64,000 bases of DNA from Glaciihabitans sp. (GCA_025464095.1 JAODMF010000021.1:1-64000); one strand, 5' to 3'; positions 43,218 to 52,241 are shown, numbered from the stretch's first letter. The notes: generated by a model from the letters alone, not told the origin. Translations and numbers: made by a program.

Positions 43218-44359
43218 CGGTCGTCCCTCGCGACACCGCGGGCGGCGAGCAGCACGGCCCCATCGACGCTGGCGCCCTGCCCCGGTCCGGTGCCACTGGA
43301 TGGCGGGATGTTGTACATGCGCATGCGTCGCCTCGAGACTTTGCGTTCGGCGAGAACCCAGCGCTGCAACAGCGTGAACGCCACGATGATCACGAATAGG
43401 AGAAACGCGATTGCCGCGCCCTGTCCCCACTCCTGGTTCTTGAATGCCGCCTGGTAGGACAGGAACGCCGGCGTGAGCGTGGTCTTGCCCGGGGAACCCT
43501 GCGTGCCCGCGTAGATCTGGTCGAACACCTGCCAGCACCCGATAAGTCCGAGCGTAAGGACGGTGAAGAGCGTCGGCCGAAGCTGCGGGAGCGTGACCCG
43601 CCAGAAGCGCTGCCAGCCGTTGGCGCCATCCATCATCGCCGCCTCCTGCACGTCACCGCCGAGGTTCTGCAACGCCGCAATGAACAGCAGCATGAACGTG
43701 CCGCTTGTGGTGAAGATGGCGAGCAGGATGTACCCGACCATGGCCACGGACGGCCCGCCGACCCAGTCCCAGAGTGATACCCCCAGCACGGTTGGCCCGG
43801 TGAGGTATCCGGGCCCGCTGGTCGCCCCGAAGTGCAGGACGCCCCGTGGGTCGTTGAACCAGTTCGGTCCGGCGATGCCGACATAGGTCAGCAGCTTGTT
43901 GACCGCTCCGGTCGAGCTGAACAGGAAGAGCCAGAGCACGGTGATGGCGACCGAACTCGTGACCGACGGAAAGTAGAACGCGGTGCGGAAGAAGCCGCGT
44001 CCCCTGAGGATCTGCCGATTGACCATGACCGCAAGGAACAGCGCGACCACCGTCTGCAGCGGCACCACGAAGATCACGTACCACGCGTTGTTCTTCAGGG
44101 CGGTGCCGAAGTCCTGCTCGGCAAGACCGCCGCCGCTGAGTAGCGTGGAGTAGTTCTTCAGCCCGATGAAGTTGACGGTGCTCGAGAAGGGGCTGCCCCG
44201 GCCTCCCCAGTCCGAGAAGCTGACCCACAGGGCCATCAGCACCGGAATCACCAGGAAGACACCGAGAAGCACGATCATCGGTGCCGTGAACAGCCACCCG
44301 GAGGCAGCCTCGCCGCGCCGAATGCCCGAGCGGCGGGGCTGCCTCATGGTCGTCGACAT
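43214..44359 (-). CDS. Sugar ABC transporter permease (MalF-type)
   Basis: 381 residues, six or more membrane helices, with the EAA loop EAAMMDGANGWQRFWRVTLPQLRP. The C-terminal tail of about 50 residues after the last helix is longer than usual. It lies 5 bp downstream of the binding-protein gene. Confidence 0.92.
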   Translation of the reverse strand: MSTTMRQPRRSGIRRGEAASGWLFTAPMIVLLGVFLVIPVLMALWVSFSDWGGRGSPFSSTVNFIGLKNYSTLLSGGGLAEQDFGTALKNNAWYVIFVVPLQTVVALFLAVMVNRQILRGRGFFRTAFYFPSVTSSVAITVLWLFLFSSTGAVNKLLTYVGIAGPNWFNDPRGVLHFGATSGPGYLTGPTVLGVSLWDWVGGPSVAMVGYILLAIFTTSGTFMLLFIAALQNLGGDVQEAAMMDGANGWQRFWRVTLPQLRPTLFTVLTLGLIGCWQVFDQIYAGTQGSPGKTTLTPAFLSYQAAFKNQEWGQGAAIAFLLFVIIVAFTLLQRWVLAERKVSRRRMRMYNIPPSSGTGPGQGASVDGAVLLAARGVARDDR

Positions 44360-44364
44360 CGCTG

Positions 44365-45615
44365 CTACTTCACCAGCGCTTCGAGATTCTTCTGTTCGGC
44401 ATCCAGGATCGCCTTGATATCAGCCGTCTTCAGGTTCTCGATCTTCGAGTTGAAGTCGGTCACGACATCCGCCGCCCCCTTCGCGGTGGGCACATTGTGC
44501 GCGTATGCCGCGGCATCCAGGAACGGCACGAGGGCCGGGTTCGCCGACTTCCAGTCGCCCGCAGCCGACTGGATGGACGGCATCGGGCCGAAGGCCTTGG
44601 AGAACGCGAGCTGGTCGCCTGCGCTCGTGAGCTTCTCGACCAGCTTGAGCGCGGCGGTCTGGTTGGGGCTGTCCGCGGCGATGCCCCAGCAGTTGGTGAA
44701 CTGCAGCGTGCCCTTGCCGGCGGGACCCGCGGGCAGCTCGTGGATCGAGTACTTGAGGTTGGGGTAGTCGGCCTGCATTCCACCGGTGATCCAGTTGCCC
44801 TCGATGGTCATCGCGGCGAGGCCCTTACCGAACGCCTCGCCACCCCATCCGGCGCCGAGATCCTTGGCGTACTTGAGCACGCCATCCTTCGCGAGCTTCT
44901 GCGCATAGGTGAGGCCGGTGACGTTGGCAGCGCTGTTCGCAGTCGCCTTCGTGCTGTCGTCGTTCATGAGGTTGCCGCCCGCCTGAGTCATGAATGCTCC
45001 AACCCGAGCGTATTCACCGCCGATGCCGAGGCCAACGTGCTTCGACGTCGTCAGCTTCTTCGCGACGGCCTCGAGCTGGTCCCAGGTGGTGGGAACGTCG
45101 GCGTCCGTGAGGCCCGCCGCCTTCCACATGTCGTCGTTGATCTCGAGAGCGAGGGTCGAGAAGTCTTTTGGAGCGCAGTAGAACTTGCCGTTGTACGTGA
45201 ACGACTTCACCAGCGTCGGGTAGAAGTCGCTCTTGTTCTTCAGCTGGTCGCCATAAGCGAGAAGGGAGCCGTTGGCTGCGTAGCCCGCGACCGCGTCAGC
45301 GGAAAGGTAGAAGACATCCGCCGGCTTGTTTGCGGCAAACCCCTGGGAGAGCTGCTGTGCGAGATTGTTTGCCGCGGTGACGGTGGCCTTGGTGCCGGAT
45401 GTCGACGACCAGTCAGCGACGGCGCTTTTCACGGCGGCGGTCTCGGCGTCGCCGCTCGAGCCGATGAGAACGGTGAGGGCCTTTTTCGACGAGGTGAGCC
45501 CGCTCGAAGTGCCGCCCGAGCTTGAGTTGAAGCCGGATCCGCAGGCGGTGAGCGCGAGAGCGCCGACGGCGGCCAGCGCGCCGGCCACGAGCCAGCGGGG
45601 AGTGCGTCTTTGCAT
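44365..45615 (-). CDS. Extracellular carbohydrate-binding lipoprotein of ABC importer
   Basis: 416 residues. Lipoprotein signal with lipobox LTAC (Cys25), then a Gly/Ser linker and the family 1 solute-binding fold. KNKSDFYPTLVKSFTYNGKFYCAPKDFSTLALEIN and MTIEGNWITGGMQADYPNLKY are typical of maltodextrin/oligosaccharide-binding proteins. ATG 45615 follows AAGGAG. First gene of the LacI-controlled operon with two permeases and the glucosidase; the sugar is probably an alpha-glucoside or similar (inference). Confidence 0.92.
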   Translation of the reverse strand: MQRRTPRWLVAGALAAVGALALTACGSGFNSSSGGTSSGLTSSKKALTVLIGSSGDAETAAVKSAVADWSSTSGTKATVTAANNLAQQLSQGFAANKPADVFYLSADAVAGYAANGSLLAYGDQLKNKSDFYPTLVKSFTYNGKFYCAPKDFSTLALEINDDMWKAAGLTDADVPTTWDQLEAVAKKLTTSKHVGLGIGGEYARVGAFMTQAGGNLMNDDSTKATANSAANVTGLTYAQKLAKDGVLKYAKDLGAGWGGEAFGKGLAAMTIEGNWITGGMQADYPNLKYSIHELPAGPAGKGTLQFTNCWGIAADSPNQTAALKLVEKLTSAGDQLAFSKAFGPMPSIQSAAGDWKSANPALVPFLDAAAYAHNVPTAKGAADVVTDFNSKIENLKTADIKAILDAEQKNLEALVK

Positions 45616-45670
45616 GAGTTTCTCCTTGGTTGGGGGTGCCCGAGGGACACCTGCCCTCCCTTGGGTCATC

Positions 45671-45720
45671 ATTGATCGCGCAAATCCCGAAGTGTAGGGT
45701 GGGCATTTGATCGATCAAAT
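45671..45720 (-). promoter_or_regulatory. LacI-type operators in the sugar operon promoter
   Basis: ATTTGATC-GATCAAAT is a perfect 16-bp palindrome at 45705-45720. It overlaps a -35-like TTTGAT (complement of 45714-45719), 17 bp from the -10-like TACACT (complement of 45691-45696). A second weaker site, TTGATCGCGCAA, lies at 45673-45684 downstream of the -10. Confidence 0.8.
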
Positions 45721-45840
45721 AACACTTTGACTCTAGGCACGCCGCGCTGCCGCTGTCAACAGGCTGCGCTCGCGGGGGTAGCCTTCCTGAACCAGAACAG
45801 CGGGAATCCTGCTGAAACCAGCCGCACCGAAGGGAGAGCA

Positions 45841-46884
45841 ATGGCAAACCTGCCCACCGTTCTCGACGTCGGTCGCGTTGCCGGTGTCTCCCGCCAGACC
45901 GTCTCGAATGTCCTGAACTCCCCGGATGTGGTGCGGCCGGAGACGCGCGAGCGCGTGGAGGCAGCGATCGCCCAGCTCGGCTACCGACCACACGCCTCCG
46001 CCCGGCGGCTTCGCACCCAGAAGAGCTCGACCCTCGGCATCCGGCTCGACCCGATGACGAACGGCATCTCGGGATCGGTGCTCGACCGCTTCCTGCACGC
46101 GCTCACCGAGCAGGCCGATCGTCGCGGCCTGCGCATCATGCTCTTCACCGCGACCGACCCGGATGACGAGATCCGCCAGTTCACCGCCATGCGCGACGGC
46201 GCGGATGTCGATGCCTTCGTGCTCACGTCCACCTTCTACGGCGACCCGCGCACCGAATGGCTCATCGAGAACGCCATGCCCTTCGTCACCTTCGGTCGCC
46301 CATGGGGCATCGACGACATGAATGACCCGCAGCACCTGTGGGTAGACGTCGACGGCAGCAGCGGAGTGGCCCAGGCCACCGAGCACCTGCTCGCCGAGGG
46401 CGCGAAGCGAGTCGCGTACCTGGGCTGGCCGAGTCCGTCGGGCACCGGCGACGACCGCCGTCGCGGGTGGCGGCAGGCGATGGAGAACGGCACGTCGCTG
46501 ACGCCGACCGACCTTGACGCGCTCGACATCGCATCCGACGATGGGGTCAGCATTGGCCGGGACGCGATTCGCCGCGCGATCACCTCGGGTCTCGCGGTCG
46601 ACGCCGTGGTGTGTGCGAGCGACTCCCTTGCCCTCGGCGCGCTCCTCGCGCTCGGCCCCGATGTGCCCGTGATCGGCTACGACAACACCCCGGTCGCCGA
46701 GGCGATCGGCCTCTCCAGCGTCGAGCAACCGCTGGACGAGGTGGCATCCGGCGCCCTCGAACTGCTCATGGGGGGCTCGGGTTCAACGCTGGTGGACCGG
46801 ACCAGCGTTGCGGACGGCCCGCGCCATCGCCTGGTCACGCCACGCCTGGTCGTGCGGCACCGCACCGATCTCGCCACCCGCTGA
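45841..46884 (+). CDS. LacI family transcriptional regulator
   Basis: 347 residues. N-terminal HTH at about 5-26 (PTVLDVGRVAGVSRQTVSNVLN) and hinge helix SARRLRTQ; a periplasmic-binding-like sugar domain follows (HLWVDVDGSSGVAQATEHLL, VVCASDSLALGALLAL, VIGYDNTPVAEA). ATG 45841 follows GAAGGGAG. Divergent from the ABC operon whose promoter carries LacI-type palindromes, so it is the likely local repressor. Confidence 0.93.
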   Translation: MANLPTVLDVGRVAGVSRQTVSNVLNSPDVVRPETRERVEAAIAQLGYRPHASARRLRTQKSSTLGIRLDPMTNGISGSVLDRFLHALTEQADRRGLRIMLFTATDPDDEIRQFTAMRDGADVDAFVLTSTFYGDPRTEWLIENAMPFVTFGRPWGIDDMNDPQHLWVDVDGSSGVAQATEHLLAEGAKRVAYLGWPSPSGTGDDRRRGWRQAMENGTSLTPTDLDALDIASDDGVSIGRDAIRRAITSGLAVDAVVCASDSLALGALLALGPDVPVIGYDNTPVAEAIGLSSVEQPLDEVASGALELLMGGSGSTLVDRTSVADGPRHRLVTPRLVVRHRTDLATR

Positions 46885-46891
46885 CTCGGGT

Positions 46892-47257
46892 TCAGGCCGT
46901 AAGCAGGTAGCCCCCGGTCGCCGCGAGGATGCCGAAAAGCAGGTTCGCGACCACGTTGAGCACCGCCGCCAGCACGTGCCCCGCCCGCGCCAGCTGCATC
47001 GTCTCGGTGCTGAAGGTGCTGAAAGTCGTGAGGCCGCCAGCGAGTCCGCCGAGGATGATCAGGCGCGTGTCCGTGCCGATCGCCCCGGACGCGGAGAGTC
47101 CGAGCACCGCGCCACCGATGCCCGAGCCGACCACGTTCACGACCAGGACCGCCCACGGGAGTCCGCGGCGCTGCGCGAACGCCAGCGTGACGAGGTAGCG
47201 CACGACGGAGGCGATGCCGCCGGTCACAATCGCAGCGGCAACGGCCAGGGCGCTCAC
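46892..47257 (-). CDS. crcB: CrcB/Fluc fluoride channel subunit
   Basis: 121 residues, four membrane helices. GGIASVVRYLV, NVVGSGIGGAVLGL and GGLAGGLTTFSTFSTE contain the pore Asn and the conserved TTFSTF. Fluc channels export fluoride as dimers; with its tandem neighbour it probably forms a heterodimer. GTG 47257 overlaps the preceding crcB stop by 4 bp (GTGA). Confidence 0.9.
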   Translation of the reverse strand: MSALAVAAAIVTGGIASVVRYLVTLAFAQRRGLPWAVLVVNVVGSGIGGAVLGLSASGAIGTDTRLIILGGLAGGLTTFSTFSTETMQLARAGHVLAAVLNVVANLLFGILAATGGYLLTA

Positions 47258-47655
47258 TCGTCGGTTCCAATCGGGATGCTGCGGCTGCCGAGCGCGAGCC
47301 CGCCGGCGGCCGCGACCAGGCCAGCGATCATCGTCATCGCCAGGTAGGCGACGGCGAGCCCGGGCTGACTGGATGCCGTCAGCGAGACCAGGGAGACCAT
47401 TACCGCCGAGAACGTCGTGAAGCCGCCGAGCAGCCCGGTTCCGAGGCCTGCCCGCAGTACGGGGGACGCCGATCGCCAGACCCGGGCGACAAGCGCCGCG
47501 AGCGCGAACGACCCGAGCACGTTGATCACGAGCGTGTCGAACGGAAATTGAGTATCGGTGTGGGGCACCAGCACATCGCAACCGAGACGAAGAGCGGTGC
47601 CCAGCATGCCGCCGACGAAGACGGCGACAACTGCTTTCGCGAGGTCGGGTTTCAC
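47254..47655 (-). CDS. crcB: CrcB/Fluc fluoride channel subunit
   Basis: 133 residues, four membrane helices. GGMLGTALRL, NVLGSFALAAL and GLLGGFTTFSAVMVSL are the Fluc motifs. The ATG at 47655 is 17 bp after the KimA-like gene. No fluoride riboswitch can fit in this gap. Confidence 0.9.
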   Translation of the reverse strand: MKPDLAKAVVAVFVGGMLGTALRLGCDVLVPHTDTQFPFDTLVINVLGSFALAALVARVWRSASPVLRAGLGTGLLGGFTTFSAVMVSLVSLTASSQPGLAVAYLAMTMIAGLVAAAGGLALGSRSIPIGTDE

Positions 47656-47672
47656 ACAGACGAAACTACCGG

Positions 47673-49832
47673 CTACTTGGTCGGCTGCTTTCCGGATTCC
47701 TTGTCCGTGGCTGCGGGCGTGCCGGTTCCGCCCCCGGTCATTGCCGGTGCCTTCGCGCCCGACTTGCTGGCGGCATCCGCCACGCGCTGGCGCTTCGCTC
47801 GCGCGCGAGCCGCGGCGACCTTCGCCGGCGGCATCGCCGCGCGCTGCACGGGGCGCATGGGTTCACCCCGTCGATCCTGCCCGGGGATCGGTCGCGAGCG
47901 GCGCCCGTAGATCAGCTCGGACGAGTCGAGCAGCCACGGCACCAGGGCGAGCACGACGCCGTGCACGAGCATCAGCTTGTGGCGGATTCGCCTCGCCTTG
48001 TGGTTGTGCAGCAGGTTCTCCCACCAGTGGCCGACGATGAACTGCGGCGTGTAGATCGTGACGACCTCAGAGCCGTGCTCGGCCCGGCGGCTCTTGATGT
48101 ACTTGATGACCGGCATGCTGATGTCGCGGTAGGGCGACTCGACGATGCGCAGCGGGATCTTGATGTTCTGTTCGTCCCACTGCTTCTTCAGCTTCGCCGT
48201 CTCGGCGTCGTCGATCGACGCGTGCACGGCCTCGATGCTGTCGTGCCGGGCGGCAATGGCGTAGTCGAGCGCCTTCAACACGGGCTTCTGCAGCCGTCCG
48301 ACGAGCACGATCGCGTGGTCGCCGCTCGCGCCGAACGTGGTCGTGGGGTCGGCCTCGATCTCTTTCTCGACGTCCCGGTAATACCGGTTCACGCCCATCA
48401 TGAGCAGGAACAGGATGGGCATGATGATGAACACCAGGTACGCGCCGTGGGCCCACTTGGTATACGTGACGACGAGCAGCACGACGAAGGTGAAGCTCGC
48501 ACCGGTGGCGTTGATCATGCGGCTGCGGTAGACCTGCCCGCGGTTGACGTCAGGGCCGCCATTGCGCAGCAGCTTCGTCCAGTGGACGACCATTCCAGTC
48601 TGGCCGAGAGTGAACGAAACGAATACGCCGATGATGTAGAGCTGGATCAGCGACGTCACGTTCGCCCGGAACAGCACGAGGATGACGATGGCCGCGAGCG
48701 ACAGGATGATAACGCCGTTGGAGTAGATCAGCCGGTCGCCGCGGGTGCTGAGCGCCTTCGGTGCGTACTTGTCCTGGGCGAGCACCGAGCCGAGAAGCGG
48801 GAAGCCGTTGAACGCGGTGTTCGCCGCGAGCAGCAGCACCGCCGCCGTCGCGGCCTGGATGATGAAGAACAGGATGGTGTTGTTGCCGAAGACCGATGAC
48901 GCGATCTGCGCGATCAGCGAGCGCTGCGGCTGGTCCGCGCAGTGTTGCAACCCGATCAGGTCACAGGGATTCTCCGCGTAGTGCACGCCGGAGATGAGCG
49001 CGACGGTCGTGAGCCCGGCAAACAGGATGATGGCGATGAGCCCCATCGCGACGAGGGTCTTCTGCGCGTTCTTCACCTTGGGCAGGCGGAAGGCGGGCAC
49101 GCCGTTGGCGATCGCCTCGACACCGGTGAGCGCGCTGCATCCACTGGCAAATGCGCGCAGCAGCAACAAGATGATGCCCGCCTGCGCGAGAGATTCGCCG
49201 TGCACCGTGTACTGGGCCGACTCGGCCACGGGCGCATCGCCCGCGATCGTCCGCACGAGCGCGGCGACGACCATGACGAAAATGCTGGCGATGAACAGGT
49301 AGGTCGGCACGGCGAACGCCTTGCTCGACTCGCGCACGCCGCGCAGGTTCACCGCGGCCAGGATGACGACGAACGCGACAGCGAGCTCGACCCGGAAGTT
49401 GTTCAGGGCCGGCAGCGCCGAAATGATGTTGTCCACACCGGATGCGACCGAAACCGCCACGGTCATGATGTAGTCGACGAGCAGGGCCGAACCGACGATC
49501 AGGCCGGGAATCTCGCCCAGGTTCTTTCGAGCGACCTCGTAGTCGCCGCCGCCGCTGGGGTACGCCTTGATCAATTGTCGGTACGACAGCACCACGACCG
49601 TCAGAAGCAGGATGACCGCGGCCGCGACCCAGGGGGCGAAGGAGAGGAACGCGAGCCCGCCGATCAGCAGGATCATCAGCAGTTCCTGCGGAGCGTAGGC
49701 GACGGATGACAGCGGGTCGCTCGCGAAAATGGGCAGCGCAAGGTGCTTGGGGAGCAGTTGTCCCTCGAGCTTGTCCGACGGGAGCGGATCGCCGATCAGC
49801 CACTTCTTGGGCGACCGAACTTCGTTAGTCAC
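47673..49832 (-). CDS. KimA-like potassium/APC family transporter
   Basis: 719 residues. The N-terminal ~480 hold about twelve membrane helices. PKKWLIGDPLPSDKLEGQ, ASDPLSSVAYAPQELL, SYRQLIKAYPSGGGDYEVA and KNLGEIPGLIVGSALLVDYI match the B. subtilis KimA K+/H+ symporter pattern (recall). A C-terminal USP-like cytosolic domain (about 500-640) with IVGHWWENLLHNHKARR is where KimA binds c-di-AMP. The last ~70 residues are Ala/Lys-rich. GTG 49832 lies 8 nt after TAGGCT. Followed by two crcB genes. Confidence 0.82.
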   Translation of the reverse strand: MTNEVRSPKKWLIGDPLPSDKLEGQLLPKHLALPIFASDPLSSVAYAPQELLMILLIGGLAFLSFAPWVAAAVILLLTVVVLSYRQLIKAYPSGGGDYEVARKNLGEIPGLIVGSALLVDYIMTVAVSVASGVDNIISALPALNNFRVELAVAFVVILAAVNLRGVRESSKAFAVPTYLFIASIFVMVVAALVRTIAGDAPVAESAQYTVHGESLAQAGIILLLLRAFASGCSALTGVEAIANGVPAFRLPKVKNAQKTLVAMGLIAIILFAGLTTVALISGVHYAENPCDLIGLQHCADQPQRSLIAQIASSVFGNNTILFFIIQAATAAVLLLAANTAFNGFPLLGSVLAQDKYAPKALSTRGDRLIYSNGVIILSLAAIVILVLFRANVTSLIQLYIIGVFVSFTLGQTGMVVHWTKLLRNGGPDVNRGQVYRSRMINATGASFTFVVLLVVTYTKWAHGAYLVFIIMPILFLLMMGVNRYYRDVEKEIEADPTTTFGASGDHAIVLVGRLQKPVLKALDYAIAARHDSIEAVHASIDDAETAKLKKQWDEQNIKIPLRIVESPYRDISMPVIKYIKSRRAEHGSEVVTIYTPQFIVGHWWENLLHNHKARRIRHKLMLVHGVVLALVPWLLDSSELIYGRRSRPIPGQDRRGEPMRPVQRAAMPPAKVAAARARAKRQRVADAASKSGAKAPAMTGGGTGTPAATDKESGKQPTK

Positions 49833-49887
49833 GAGGGGCGAGCCTACTCCACCGGCGTGCCGAGTCAAGCGGGTGTGATAGGTGCTG

Positions 49888-50517
49888 TTAGGCGTTCGTG
49901 CCCCGGAGCGATGCCTGCACGGCGCGGCGCACTTCCTCCAGCCCGGAGCGCAGAACCGCGACCGTCGCCTCCGTCAGTTCGGCACCGACGACCTGCGTGC
50001 GGAGGTCGGACCGCAGTTGCGAGCGGAACTCGCTGAGCGCGGCCTCGGCATCCTGCAGCTGGCGACGGCTTTCTACGCGCGTCTCGGTGATGTCGGCCCG
50101 CCAGGCGCCGCCAGCGCGTTTCGCTTCCTGCCGGGCGTCCCTGGTCGCCGAAGCGAGGTCCGCGCGCAGCGTCTTCATGGCCGAATGAACGGATGTGCGC
50201 ACCTCGTCCGCGAGGCGGCGAACCGAGTCCGTCAACTCGTCTTCGATGCCGTCCAGCTCGCTGCGCCGCGCCTCCAGCTCGGCCCTGCCCGCGTCGGTGA
50301 TCGAGTACACGGTCTTGCGACCCTCGGCGGACTTGGTGACGAGCCCCTCATCCTCGAGCTTGGCGAGCCGTGGGTAAATGGTGCCCGCGCTCGGCACATA
50401 GGTGCCGCCGAAGCTGTTGGCCAGTTCCTGGATCAGTTCGTAGCCGTGGCGCGGCGCTTCGGCGAGCAGCCCGAGCAGGTACAGGCGGAGGTGGCCGTGG
50501 CTGAAAACGGGAGTCAT
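49888..50517 (-). CDS. PadR family transcriptional regulator
   Basis: 209 residues. Winged helix at about 8-80 (GHLRLYLLGLLAEAPRHGYELIQ, VPSAGTIYPRLAKLEDEGLV, GRKTVYSITDAGRAEL). A long coiled, charged C-terminal region (about 95-200) is the dimerisation helix of PadR-s2 type. ATGA overlap with the upstream DUF4097 gene; together they are likely controlled from the tandem palindromes at 51349-51391. Confidence 0.9.
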   Translation of the reverse strand: MTPVFSHGHLRLYLLGLLAEAPRHGYELIQELANSFGGTYVPSAGTIYPRLAKLEDEGLVTKSAEGRKTVYSITDAGRAELEARRSELDGIEDELTDSVRRLADEVRTSVHSAMKTLRADLASATRDARQEAKRAGGAWRADITETRVESRRQLQDAEAALSEFRSQLRSDLRTQVVGAELTEATVAVLRSGLEEVRRAVQASLRGTNA

Positions 50518-51314
50518 ACGGTCACTGCGTGGAGCACGGAGATGTTGCCGCTCACGGTGTTCGCGCTGAAATCGAGCCAGTTGCGGTCGAGGGTTCCGTA
50601 CTTGCCGTTGTAGCTGCCGCGCACGCCGTTGATGGTGGCGTCATCCAGCTGCAGGGTGCCGCTGACCGTGCGCAGCTTGTACTGCGCCGGTACGCCGGCC
50701 GCCAGGCGAGTCGTGACGTTGCCGCTGATGGTGCTCACGCGAACCTCATCCGGTGTGCCGCTGAGGTCGAGGAACACGTCGCCGCTGACGCTGTCCGCGC
50801 CGAACTTCGTCACCTCACCGGAGGCGGTGACATCTCCGCTCACGGTGTGCGCACTGATGTTGCCGTGGTGGTTGCGCACCGCGATTTCGCCGTTGACCGA
50901 GTTCAGCTTGACGTCGCCGGAGATGTTGTCGAGCACGAGGTCACCGCTGACGGTGCTGACCGTTGCATCCTCGGTGAGGCCGCTGATCAGCGCGGTGGCC
51001 GTGACCACGCCGAACTTGAGCGCGACATCCCGCGGGACCATGATGCTGACATCTGCGCGGGCACTGCTGCGGAAGTTCTTGAAAACGTCGAGGAAATTGT
51101 CCCAGCCCAACTGGGGATGGTCGATTTCCAGGGTGTCACCGTCGACGGAGATCTTGAGGTCCTTGCCGCTGACCGAATGCACTTCGACGCGTGCGGTCGG
51201 CTCATCGTGGCCGACGATGTCGACCTGCCCCGCGATCAGGCTCACCTTGAGCGTGCGTACCGTTTCGATGTCGATGACCTTCGGCCCATCGACGATCCAC
51301 TTCTCCTGCGACAT
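50514..51314 (-). CDS. DUF4097 beta-helix repeat protein
   Basis: 266 residues, mostly repeated beta strands of the form V-x-T-x-SGD-V (VSTVSGDLVLDNISGDVKL, AHTVSGDVTASGEV, VSTISGNVTTRL, FSANTVSGNISVL). This is the DUF4097/DUF4098 putative adhesin fold. No signal peptide, so cytoplasmic. ATG 51314 follows GAAGGAGAAG. First gene of the operon with padR. Confidence 0.85.
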   Translation of the reverse strand: MSQEKWIVDGPKVIDIETVRTLKVSLIAGQVDIVGHDEPTARVEVHSVSGKDLKISVDGDTLEIDHPQLGWDNFLDVFKNFRSSARADVSIMVPRDVALKFGVVTATALISGLTEDATVSTVSGDLVLDNISGDVKLNSVNGEIAVRNHHGNISAHTVSGDVTASGEVTKFGADSVSGDVFLDLSGTPDEVRVSTISGNVTTRLAAGVPAQYKLRTVSGTLQLDDATINGVRGSYNGKYGTLDRNWLDFSANTVSGNISVLHAVTV

Positions 51315-51348
51315 GGCTTCTCCTTCTGCGGGTTGTGTCCCGGGTAGA

Positions 51349-51391
51349 ACGCGATATATCGCGTCCGGTCGAAGTCACGATATATCGCGTG
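51349..51391. promoter_or_regulatory. Tandem PadR-type operators
   Basis: ACGCGATATATCGCGT (51349-51364) is a perfect 16-bp palindrome. CACGATATATCGCGTG (51376-51391) shares the perfect core CGATATATCG. Centres are about 26 bp apart, upstream of the DUF4097-padR operon. Confidence 0.75.
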
Positions 51392-51425
51392 TGCGCGCTC
51401 CGCAACAACTTTCCGGATTTTTCCC

Positions 51426-51479
51426 TTGACCTTGACGCTGCGTCAACTTTTAGGGTGGTGATTACACACGAACGAGGAG
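51426..51479 (+). promoter_or_regulatory. MerR-type promoter with 19-bp spacer and internal operator
   Basis: -35 TTGACC (51426-51431) and -10 TAGGGT (51451-51456) are separated by 19 bp. The spacer contains the perfect inverted repeat TTGACGC-T-GCGTCAA (51432-51446). This is the classic architecture activated by MerR regulators through DNA distortion. GAGGAGGAA follows as ribosome binding site. Confidence 0.85.
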
Positions 51480-51485
51480 GAAGCA

Positions 51486-52241
51486 GTGGAGTGGTCGATC
51501 CAGGACATCTCCCGGCTCGCGGGCACAACATCCCGAACGCTTCGCCACTACGGCGACGTCGGGTTGCTGGCACCGAGCCGGGTCGGCAGCAACGGATACC
51601 GCTACTACGACGCGGCGGCCCTCACGCGGCTGCAACGCATCCTCCTTCTTCGTGAACTGGGGCTCAGCCTGCCCGCGATAGCGGACGTGCTCGCCGGCCA
51701 GCGCGACAACGCGCAGGCACTGGTCGCTCACCGCGACTGGCTGGTGCAGGAGAAGGACCGTCTCGACCGGCAGATTGCGTCGGTCGAGACCACGATTCGA
51801 AAATTGAAAGGAGGTGAACAACTCATGGCTGAAGAAGTTTTTGACGGATTCGACCACACCCAGTACCAGGATGAGGTCGTCGAGCGCTGGGGCAAGGCCG
51901 CGTACGAAAGCAGCGACCGTTGGTGGAGTTCCAAGACGGCTGCCGAGAAGAAGGAGTACGCGCAGCAGCAGCAGGCGCTCGCGGCGGACTGGATGACCGC
52001 TGCGGGCAGTGGCATCGCCGCGGACAGCGACGAGGCGCAGGCTCTCGCTCGGCGCCACGCCAAGTGGCTCTCGGGCATCCCGGGCCTACCGGGCGGGCCG
52101 GCCGGGCCCACGAAGGAATACCTCACGGGCCTCGGCGAGCTGTACGTGAACGACGAGCGGTTCGCAGCGAACTACGGCGGCACGGACGGTGCCCGCTTCG
52201 TTCGCGACGCGCTCGCGTACTACGCGGAGCACTCGCTGTAG
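51486..52241 (+). CDS. MerR family regulator with TipAS-like drug-binding domain
   Basis: 251 residues. N-terminal MerR HTH (1-70: WSIQDISRLAGTTSRTLRHYGDVGLLAPSR...GYRYYD), a dimerisation coiled coil (75-115), and a C-terminal TipAS-type domain (about 120-250) with YQDEVVERWGKAAYESSDRWW and MTGLGELYVNDERFAANY-like stretches. TipAL of Streptomyces binds thiopeptides and autoactivates. GTG 51486 follows GAGGAGGAA. The promoter carries its own predicted site. Confidence 0.9.
   Translation: MEWSIQDISRLAGTTSRTLRHYGDVGLLAPSRVGSNGYRYYDAAALTRLQRILLLRELGLSLPAIADVLAGQRDNAQALVAHRDWLVQEKDRLDRQIASVETTIRKLKGGEQLMAEEVFDGFDHTQYQDEVVERWGKAAYESSDRWWSSKTAAEKKEYAQQQQALAADWMTAAGSGIAADSDEAQALARRHAKWLSGIPGLPGGPAGPTKEYLTGLGELYVNDERFAANYGGTDGARFVRDALAYYAEHSL

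Noticed and set aside
47656-47672. Fluoride riboswitch before crcB
   Set aside because: Only 17 bp separate crcB from the upstream gene.
49833-49887. c-di-AMP (ydaO) riboswitch before the KimA-like gene
   Set aside because: The gap is 55 bp and the -10-like box is 8 nt from the start, leaving no room.
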